The position numbers and the translations under genes are program-made. A DNA stretch of 7,609 bases. It comes from Verrucomicrobiota bacterium (lineage in GTDB: Bacteria; Verrucomicrobiota; Verrucomicrobiia; Opitutales; Opitutaceae). Location of the stretch: positions 1 through 7,609 of the forward strand of contig JAEZSJ010000020.1 in the NCBI GenBank assembly GCA_023443985.1. The letters run 5' to 3'. Below, in pieces: positions 1 to 6,156 of the stretch. Positions within the stretch are counted from its first letter, which is position 1. Every line of letters begins with the position of its first letter. The notes beneath the pieces are model-generated. The model did no database searches, was not told the origin of the DNA, and saw nothing but the letters and a program-made list of their open reading frames with translations.

Positions 1-73
1 CCGGAGACCCGTGCGGCGCAGCCGGACGCGGGCGCCGGCGACCCGGTGGCGGACGCGCCGTGAGCGCGCCGCG
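1..73. other. Short stretch downstream of the TMTC-like gene, no feature assigned
   Basis: This GC-rich stretch follows the stop codon of the TMTC-like gene, downstream in its direction of transcription. I see no convincing start codon for a following minus-strand gene. A 6-bp inverted repeat (14-19 with 32-37) encloses a 12-base loop but lacks a T tract, so I do not call it a terminator. Whether the transcript continues past the left edge cannot be judged. Confidence 0.5.
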
Positions 74-2518
74 TCACGGCTGTCGACGCTTCAGCGAGGC
101 GAGGTGCTCGCGCAGGCCGGGGAAGTCGGGCTGCAGGCGCAGGGTTTCCTCCCAGCGGGCGAGGGCGCCCGCGCGGTCGCCGGTGAACCAAAGCATGTAG
201 CCGAGCCCGACCTGGGCCGCGGTATCGGTCGGCACCAATTCGATCGCACGTCGGAAATGCGGAATCGCGGCGGCGAACGACCGGCGGCGCGCGAGGATCT
301 CCGCATAGGAACGGTGCAGCTCCGCCGGTTGCGGCGTGGAGGCGATGGCGTGCGTGACGACCGCATCGGTCTCTTCGGTGCGGCCGGCGGCCTCGGCCAG
401 GCGCATGAGGCCGAGGTGGGCCGGCACCAACGTGGGCTGGGCGACGATGGCGCGGCGGAAGTAGGCCGTGGCGCGGTCGCCGGCTCCCTGTTTCTCGCAG
501 AGCAGACCCGCGGCGAGCGCGGCGGACGCGAGCCGCGGGTCGCGCGCCAAGGCGGCGTCATAACCGGCGAGCGCCTCCTCAAAGCGCCCGAGCGAAGCCA
601 GCATTCCCGCCCGTTCTTGGCGCAACATTGCATCGTGGGGCCGGAGGGCGACGGCCTGGTCGAGCGCGGCGAGGGCTTGGTCGGCCTGGCCCGTGGCGAA
701 CAGGAACGAGCCGTGGGCGAGGAGGAGGTCGGCCGACCGCGGTGCGAGCGCCAGCGCGCGCGTGAAGAGCGGGCGCGCCTCCTCGGCTCGTCCGTCCTGC
801 TGCAGGAGGATTGCGAGCCGTTCGAGCACGGTGGCATGGGCCGGGTGGGCGTCGTTGGCGGCGCGCAGCAACGCGAGGGCTTCCGCGCGCGCACCGCGGA
901 GGAGTGCGGCGTGGGAAAGCGCCACCTGGACGTGGGGCGCGTCGGGGTGCTGCGGCGACACGGCATGTAGGAGCTCCTCGGCCTCGGCGGGACGCTGGAG
1001 GGCGAGCAAGTAATGGGCGAACTCCAGACGGGTGGCGAGGTCGGCGGGTTCGAGATCGAGAGCGGTCCGGTAGCGGCGGATCGCGGTCTCCGCGTGCCCT
1101 TCCAGCGACTCGACCCGGGCCAGGGTGATGGCGGCGACCCGGTTGCGCGGATCGAGCGCGAGGGAGCGCTCGGCCTGCGCGCGGGCGTCGACGAGCCGGC
1201 CCGCCGACGCGTAGCTGAACGACAGGAAGGCGTGCGCGACCGGGTTGTTTCGGGTGGCCGCGACGGCGTGCTCGTTGAGGCTGATCGGATCCCGCCAGAA
1301 ACCCTGCTGGTGCCAGGTGCGGGCACCGCACCCGAGGACGAGCAGAGCCGCCAACGCGCCGTGCACCCAGCGGGGGAGCACGCCTGCTGAATAGTGACGC
1401 GCGGTCCAGAGCAGGGCGAGCCCCCAGCCGAGCATCGGGAAGTAGGTGTAGCGGTCGGCCATGGACTGGAAGCCCACCTGGACCAGGCCGCTCATGGGGA
1501 GCAGGGCCACCACGAACCACAACCAGCCCACGACGAGCCACGGTTGCGTGCGACGGACCCGCCAGGCGAACCAGCTCACGGCGGCGACGAGGAGCGCCGC
1601 AGCCGCGACAGTCGCCGCCGGCCACCACCCAGGATGCGGATACGCGATGCAGAGGTCGAAGGGCCAGAAGAAGTTCCCGAGATACCGTGGCAGGGCCACG
1701 ACGGCGTTGGCGAGCCGTGCACCGGGCGGCAGGTGGAGCACGAAGTCGCCCGCGGCGGTCTGCGTGCGGATCGTGATCAGCGCGAAGAGGCCCGCGAGAG
1801 CGGCGAACGGCAGCTTCTCGAGCAGGAGGGCGGCGGTGCCGGGGCGTGCCGTGGTGGCGGTTCCCGCCGCGACGGGGGCGAAAGGGAACCGCGCGAGGGG
1901 CCAGTAGTCGAGCAGCAGGAACACCCCCGGGAGCGTCACCATGCTCGGTTTCGAGAGCAGGGCGGCGGCGAAGGCGAGCACGGTCATCCCGTACCAGCCA
2001 CCGGCGCGGAGTCCGACGGCGCGGCGGCGCGCATAGGCCAGATAGGCGAGCAGGGTGAGCAGGCCGAAGGCGACGCTGACGACATCCTTGCGTTCGCTGA
2101 TCCAGGTGACGGATTCGACGCGCAGCGGATGCCAGGCGAAGAGCGCGGCGCCGAGCGCGCTGGTCCAGAAAGTGCCGGTGAGGCGCTGCAGCAGGAGGAA
2201 GGCGAGCACGGCGTTGAATGCATGCCAGAGGATCCCCTGCAGATGGTGGCCGGCGGCTTCGAGTCCGAAGAGTTCGATGTCGAGGATGTGGCTGAGGCGG
2301 ACGAGCGGATTCCAGATGTCGCCCTGGCCGGTGAACGCCCAGCGGAGCGCCTCCGGGGTGAAACCGCCCTGGATGGCGGTGTTCTGGACGATGTACCGGG
2401 GGTCGTCGTAATCGGCGAACCCGTAGCCGATCGAGCGGCTGAACAGCAGGAAGGTCGCGCTGGCGAGGAGGAGCGCGACGAGGGCGGTGCGGAGCGTCGG
2501 GGCGGCGCGATCTGGCAT
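74..2518 (-). CDS. TMTC/PMT-like polytopic membrane protein with C-terminal TPR array, putative protein O-glycosyltransferase
   Basis: This 814-residue protein has two halves. Residues 11-400 hold roughly 11-12 hydrophobic segments. After the first segment comes an acidic loop, DYDDP (36-40), followed by WNPLVRLSHILD (69-80), HPLRVESVTWISERKD (130-145), FFWPFDL (283-289) and ADRYTYFPMLG (354-364). These resemble the conserved loops of bacterial TPR-containing relatives of eukaryotic TMTC O-mannosyltransferases (GT-C fold), where acidic residues in the first external loop are thought to be catalytic. Residues 425-797 form about eleven TPRs in near-perfect 34-residue register, with A/G-rich helix packing and a recurring ALxLxP ending (for example 586-593). 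The inferred role is transfer of a lipid-linked sugar to protein on the outer face of the membrane, with the TPRs binding acceptor or partner proteins; donor and acceptor are unknown. I chose the ATG at 2518 because it sits just before the first membrane helix. An upstream in-frame ATG at 2776 would add 86 Arg/Ser/Pro-rich residues read from inside the kinase gene. No Shine-Dalgarno motif precedes the start. The kinase gene ends 64 bases upstream with no terminator between, so co-transcription is likely. Family placement is fairly secure; enzymatic activity is inference. Confidence 0.85.
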   Translation of the reverse strand: MPDRAAPTLRTALVALLLASATFLLFSRSIGYGFADYDDPRYIVQNTAIQGGFTPEALRWAFTGQGDIWNPLVRLSHILDIELFGLEAAGHHLQGILWHAFNAVLAFLLLQRLTGTFWTSALGAALFAWHPLRVESVTWISERKDVVSVAFGLLTLLAYLAYARRRAVGLRAGGWYGMTVLAFAAALLSKPSMVTLPGVFLLLDYWPLARFPFAPVAAGTATTARPGTAALLLEKLPFAALAGLFALITIRTQTAAGDFVLHLPPGARLANAVVALPRYLGNFFWPFDLCIAYPHPGWWPAATVAAAALLVAAVSWFAWRVRRTQPWLVVGWLWFVVALLPMSGLVQVGFQSMADRYTYFPMLGWGLALLWTARHYSAGVLPRWVHGALAALLVLGCGARTWHQQGFWRDPISLNEHAVAATRNNPVAHAFLSFSYASAGRLVDARAQAERSLALDPRNRVAAITLARVESLEGHAETAIRRYRTALDLEPADLATRLEFAHYLLALQRPAEAEELLHAVSPQHPDAPHVQVALSHAALLRGARAEALALLRAANDAHPAHATVLERLAILLQQDGRAEEARPLFTRALALAPRSADLLLAHGSFLFATGQADQALAALDQAVALRPHDAMLRQERAGMLASLGRFEEALAGYDAALARDPRLASAALAAGLLCEKQGAGDRATAYFRRAIVAQPTLVPAHLGLMRLAEAAGRTEETDAVVTHAIASTPQPAELHRSYAEILARRRSFAAAIPHFRRAIELVPTDTAAQVGLGYMLWFTGDRAGALARWEETLRLQPDFPGLREHLASLKRRQP

Positions 2519-2582
2519 CGCCGCAACTGAAGCGTGCCTTGCGGGCGGTGGGAAGGCGGAAGCGCGCGGCCGGCGCACCGGC
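2519..2582 (-). other. Intergenic spacer between kinase and TMTC-like gene
   Basis: This 64-base GC-rich gap separates two genes in the same direction. It contains a 5-bp hairpin (2569-2573 with 2578-2582) abutting the kinase stop codon, but no T tract, so it does not look like an intrinsic terminator. No good promoter hexamers and no GGAG/GAGG-type ribosome site are visible before the ATG at 2518. The arrangement fits an operon. Confidence 0.5.
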
Positions 2583-5500
2583 TCAGGCGGTCTCGCGGGC
2601 GCCGAGCAGCTGCTCGAGCACGAGAGCGAGGTCGGCGAGTTCGTAGGGTTTGGAGACCATGCCCTTGAAGCCGAAGGCGCGGTGGTCGGAGAGCACGGGA
2701 TTGTTGGAGTAGCCGCTCGAGACAATCGCGCAGACGGACGGATCGACCCTCCGCAACTCGCGGATCGTCTCCTCACCGCCGAGCCCGCCGGGGATGGTGA
2801 GGTCGAGGATCACGACCGAGAAGGGGCGGCCCTCTTCGCGTGCCGCAGTGTAGGCCCGGATCGCCTCGGCGCCGTCGGCGACAGTGGTGGGCTCGAGTCC
2901 CAGACGGGCGAGCATGGTGCTGGCGAGGCGGCGGATGCTCTCCTCGTCGTCCAACACCAACGCGCGACCGTGGAGCGTGGTCTTGGGGGCGGGGGCGGCG
3001 GCGGGCGGCGGCGCGGGAGTCTCCAGCCGGGCCGCCGGCAGCCAGATGCGGAAATGGGTGCCCTCGCCGAGCTTGGAGTCGACGGTGACGTGGCCCTGGT
3101 GCTTTTTCACGATCGAGTGGACGGTGGCGAGGCCGATGCCATGTCCGGACTTCTTGGTCGTGAAATAGGGGTCGAAGATGCGCGGCAGGGCCTCGGCCGG
3201 GATGCCCGGACCGGTGTCCGCGATCGTGAGACGGACATAGCGGCCCGCGGCGAGGATGGGATGCCCGGCGGTGATCGGTTCGTTGGCGAGCGCGAGCTCG
3301 ACGCGGCCGCCCTGCGGCATCGCCTGCACGGCGTTGATCACGACGTTCTGCACGACCTGGCTGATCTGACCCTTGTCGACCTCGGCGGGCCAGAGGTCCG
3401 GAGCGAAATCGAAAGATGGAGACACGGTCGACCCGTGGAGGGCGAAGCGGGTGGCCTCCTGCACCACCTCAGCCAGCGGCACGGCGGTACGGACGGGGTT
3501 GCCGCCTTTGGCGAAGGTGAGGAGCTGCATCGTGAGGTCGCGGGAGCGGCCCACGGCCTTCTCGGCCTGGTCGAGGCAGGCGAGGGCGTCGTCGTCGAGG
3601 CGGGGGGTGTCGCGCAGGAGCGAGAGGTTGCCCATGACGACGGTGAGGAGGTTGTTGAAGTCATGGGCGATGCCGCCGGCCAGCAGCCCGAGCGCCTCGA
3701 GACGGGAGGTGCGCTGCAATTCGCGCTCGAGGTGGGCCTCCCGCTCCAATTGGTGGCGGATCTGGTCGGTCTGCTGCCGCACGCGGCGGCGCAACGCCAC
3801 GCCCCAGAGGCCGATGAGGATGGCGCCGAGGGCGAGCACGCCGGCGATGACCAGGATGCGCCCCCGCGTGAACCACGGCGGGCGATGGAGCACGTGGACA
3901 TCGTCGGGCCCGCGGAGGTTGAGGCGCGGGAGCGAGGGCCGGCCGGCGGCGTCGTACTGGAGGTCGTGCACGCCGGTGAGACGGAGCTGGCTGCCGATGG
4001 GCCAGGAGGACTCGCCGCGCAGGTAGGCTTCGGCGAGTGTATTGCCGGACTGGATCGTGAGGCGGGTGCGCCCGCCGGCGTCGGCGGTGGAGATCAGCAC
4101 GCCCTCCAGGCTGACGATCTGGCCGACGTGCGCCGGGCGCGCCCAGTCGCCAGTGGCCAGTTCGCGCGGCGTCGGGAGCGTGCCGGCACCGGTCCGGCGC
4201 ACGAGCGCCTCCCGCAACGCGAGGCGGCGGCCCTGGTGGCCGAGGAAACCCACCGCCTCGATCTGGTCACCCGGAGCGAAGGGTGCGGGATCGCGCGCCA
4301 GCACCAGCAGCGAGGCCCCCTCTTCGAGCAAGGCGAGCGACTCGCCCGGGTCCTGGTGGGCGACGAGGCCCCGGACGCGGATGCGTTGGGCGTCGGTCTC
4401 GATGGACCCGTAGCGGCCGAGGTTCCGGAGCGATCGCAGGGGGCGGGCGAACGGGTCGGGCAGGGCCTGCTCGGTGATCTGGATCGCGGCAGCCCCGGGC
4501 ACCCAGAGGTTGACGGAGCCGAGTTGGCCCTGCTCGTTGGTCGAGGAGGTGCAGACGCCCCGGAGGCGAACGACCGAATCGAGCACCGGACCGATCGCCT
4601 CGTCGACGGCGATGGTCGCGTGAAAATCTCCCGAGGGCGTGGCGACCACGAGGCGGTTCCAGGGCGGCCGGCGTTCGAGTTCGCGGACATAGCCGGTCAA
4701 CTCGACGAACCGGGCCTCCTTGGCTCCGGTCATCGCCTGGTCCAGCGAGACCACCTCCGGCGAGGGCAGGGCGGCGTCGCCGGCCCGCGCGACCGCGCTC
4801 GCCTCCACCGCCGGGGCGAACACGCCCATGCGGGTGTTGCCATGCACCTCGATGCGGCGGCCGGGGGGCGGAGCGGCGACCTTGCTCGTGTTCCGGAAGA
4901 TGCTCACGCCGCCGCTGGCGTCCTGCAGGAAGAAGAAGGGCGCCTCGGGATGGGACCAAGTGACCACGCCCGCGAGCAGGACGGGGCGGGCGGAGGCGGC
5001 GTCGTCGATGGACAGTTCGCCGACCTGGGCGGCCAATCGGAGCGGTTGCCCCGGATCGGCGGGCACGAGCGCGGTGCGCTGGCCCTTGGCGAGACGATAG
5101 GTGGGGTCGGCGAGCTGCCAGTCGGTGCCGGACACGCGCGGGTAGCCGATCGCCTCGACGGCGGTGCCGTTGGGACAGGGGAGGGTCTGGGCGTTGCGCA
5201 GCTCGATCTGCCCGGAGTCGTCTCGGATCTGCAACCACTTGCCGGACTCCTGGCCGACGGCGGCGCCGGCCACGCGGACGAGGACATCCGCCGGGCTGTC
5301 GGCGAGCCGGGCGATCGGAGTGCGGGGAATCTCGAAGCGCGGGTCGTCGTCGAGTCGGGCGATGCGGCGGATGTGCGCGCTCGAGGGGACCATGAGGTTC
5401 AGGACGGCGAGGGCGCCGGCGGGGTCGAGCGTCGGGCTATAGACACCGGTAAAACGGATACGCTCGCCAAGCAGGTTGGGTGCGGATTCGCCCGGCCCCA

Positions 5501-6023
5501 GACGCAGCCAGAGCTGGGCGAGCCGGCCCTGGATCGAAAGCAGATACTGCTGGTGGCCGAAGAGCGGGGGCGCCATCCGGTCGACCAGCGCCTCGGCGGT
5601 GACGAGACGGTTGCTCAACGGGCCGATGTGTTCGATGCGGTGCTCCATCGGGAGCGGGACGGGCGAACCCGGGCCGCGGACCTGCAGGATCGCCCCGGCG
5701 AACGTCAACTCATGGGCGTTGGGGAGCTTGCCGAATGCGATGATCCGCTGTCCGGACTTGATCGGCAGCGGCCGGGGGCCGGGGTTGACGTAGGCTGCGG
5801 CGGTTTCGTCCTGGACCCAGAGCGTGTGCCACTCGTTGTCGTAATAGGTGACCTGGCAGTCGAACCGGAAGGTGAGAGGCTTCTCCTTGGCCTCGGCGGA
5901 GAGCGCCCAGAACTCCTGCAGCGAGTTGACCACCGTCTCCGCCTGGAGCGGTACACAGAGAAGGAGGGCGCCTGCGGCGCGGAGGCAGGCACGACGGAGC
6001 CCGGGTAGTAGGTCGCCTAGCAT
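2583..6023 (-). CDS. Membrane-bound hybrid sensor histidine kinase with OB-like repeat ectodomain and C-terminal receiver
   Basis: This 1146-residue protein begins with a Sec-type signal peptide: Arg residues at 10, 11 and 15, a hydrophobic core at 16-25 and probable cleavage after Ala28. Residues about 50-707 are extracytoplasmic and read as roughly seven degenerate beta-rich modules, each with a 'VxLxGxV ... LQDxxGxxxV ... GxxIxxxG' pattern (for example WVQDETAAAYV at 69-79, LQIRDDSGQIEL at 264-275, LQDASGGVSIF at 366-376), which I interpret as OB-fold-like. One transmembrane helix (about 723-742) leads into a charged, probably coiled-coil linker. The kinase core has the H-box GGIAHDFNN with His787, an N-box with Asn893 and Asn897, the G1 box DTGPGIP (936-942), the F-box FDPYFTTK (950-957) and the G2 box GHGIGLA (960-966). 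After a Pro/Ala linker, the receiver has the acidic cluster 1025-1027, phospho-acceptor Asp1074 and Lys1125-Pro. All catalytic residues are present, so an active autokinase and phosphorelay are expected; the ligand is unknown. There is no PAS domain, and no DNA-binding partner is visible nearby. The ATG at 6023 is the first start giving the signal peptide; no clear Shine-Dalgarno precedes it. Confidence 0.92.
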   Translation of the reverse strand: MLGDLLPGLRRACLRAAGALLLCVPLQAETVVNSLQEFWALSAEAKEKPLTFRFDCQVTYYDNEWHTLWVQDETAAAYVNPGPRPLPIKSGQRIIAFGKLPNAHELTFAGAILQVRGPGSPVPLPMEHRIEHIGPLSNRLVTAEALVDRMAPPLFGHQQYLLSIQGRLAQLWLRLGPGESAPNLLGERIRFTGVYSPTLDPAGALAVLNLMVPSSAHIRRIARLDDDPRFEIPRTPIARLADSPADVLVRVAGAAVGQESGKWLQIRDDSGQIELRNAQTLPCPNGTAVEAIGYPRVSGTDWQLADPTYRLAKGQRTALVPADPGQPLRLAAQVGELSIDDAASARPVLLAGVVTWSHPEAPFFFLQDASGGVSIFRNTSKVAAPPPGRRIEVHGNTRMGVFAPAVEASAVARAGDAALPSPEVVSLDQAMTGAKEARFVELTGYVRELERRPPWNRLVVATPSGDFHATIAVDEAIGPVLDSVVRLRGVCTSSTNEQGQLGSVNLWVPGAAAIQITEQALPDPFARPLRSLRNLGRYGSIETDAQRIRVRGLVAHQDPGESLALLEEGASLLVLARDPAPFAPGDQIEAVGFLGHQGRRLALREALVRRTGAGTLPTPRELATGDWARPAHVGQIVSLEGVLISTADAGGRTRLTIQSGNTLAEAYLRGESSWPIGSQLRLTGVHDLQYDAAGRPSLPRLNLRGPDDVHVLHRPPWFTRGRILVIAGVLALGAILIGLWGVALRRRVRQQTDQIRHQLEREAHLERELQRTSRLEALGLLAGGIAHDFNNLLTVVMGNLSLLRDTPRLDDDALACLDQAEKAVGRSRDLTMQLLTFAKGGNPVRTAVPLAEVVQEATRFALHGSTVSPSFDFAPDLWPAEVDKGQISQVVQNVVINAVQAMPQGGRVELALANEPITAGHPILAAGRYVRLTIADTGPGIPAEALPRIFDPYFTTKKSGHGIGLATVHSIVKKHQGHVTVDSKLGEGTHFRIWLPAARLETPAPPPAAAPAPKTTLHGRALVLDDEESIRRLASTMLARLGLEPTTVADGAEAIRAYTAAREEGRPFSVVILDLTIPGGLGGEETIRELRRVDPSVCAIVSSGYSNNPVLSDHRAFGFKGMVSKPYELADLALVLEQLLGARETA

Positions 6024-6035
6024 GAGTGACCGGTG

Positions 6036-6041
6036 AGTGTA
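6036..6041 (-). promoter_or_regulatory. Candidate -10 element upstream of the hybrid kinase
   Basis: On the minus strand the hexamer TACACT (4 of 6 matches to TATAAT) lies 12 bases before the kinase ATG, at the edge of the only AT-richer patch in the gap (6043-6060). No acceptable -35 box stands 16-18 bases upstream. If used, it would give a very short leader. A promoter somewhere in 6024-6105 is expected because a strong terminator closes the preceding gene, but this particular assignment is weak. Confidence 0.22.
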
Positions 6042-6105
6042 GCGCGTTTGACGATAAGTTCCCTGCCGGAGAAGGCGAGCCCGGCGACCGGTGTCGTGAA
6101 GACGG

Positions 6106-6137
6106 AAAAAAGGCCGGGCCCGCGAGCGGGCCCGGCC
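6106..6137 (-). terminator. Rho-independent terminator of the carboxyltransferase gene
   Basis: A perfect 11-bp GC-only stem (6127-6137 with 6112-6122) with a 4-base loop (6123-6126) is followed on the minus strand by six T residues (6106-6111). It begins 19 bases after the stop codon of the carboxyltransferase gene. It should end that transcript and insulate the downstream kinase gene, so the latter needs its own promoter in the remaining 80 or so bases. It has no matching A tract on its other side, so it acts in one direction only. Confidence 0.93.
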
Positions 6138-6156
6138 GGGAGGCGTCGGGACGGGA

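Noticed and set aside
14..37. Inverted repeat CGGCGC/GCGCCG as a terminator for the TMTC-like gene
   Set aside because: Only a 6-bp stem with a 12-base loop and no T tract; such repeats are common by chance in this GC-rich DNA.
1394..2530. A 378-codon plus-strand open frame antisense to the membrane half of the TMTC-like gene
   Set aside because: Low-complexity Glu/Gly/Arg-rich translation with no recognisable motif; it is explained as a shadow of the minus-strand gene in GC-rich DNA.
2569..2582. Small hairpin after the kinase stop codon as a terminator
   Set aside because: A 5-bp stem with no downstream T tract; more consistent with readthrough into the next gene.
2519..2776. An 86-residue N-terminal extension of the TMTC-like protein from an upstream in-frame ATG
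   Set aside because: The extension is a Ser/Arg/Pro-rich out-of-frame reading of the kinase receiver domain and linker and has no fold-like pattern. The ATG at 2518 directly precedes the first membrane helix.
2487..6008. A 1173-codon plus-strand open frame lying antisense to nearly the whole kinase gene
   Set aside because: Its translation is rich in Gly, Glu, Arg, Ala and Asp with no domain, signal peptide or hydrophobic pattern I recognise, whereas the minus strand encodes a complete histidine kinase with every catalytic motif. Long antisense frames are expected where GC-rich third codon positions remove stops from the complementary strand.
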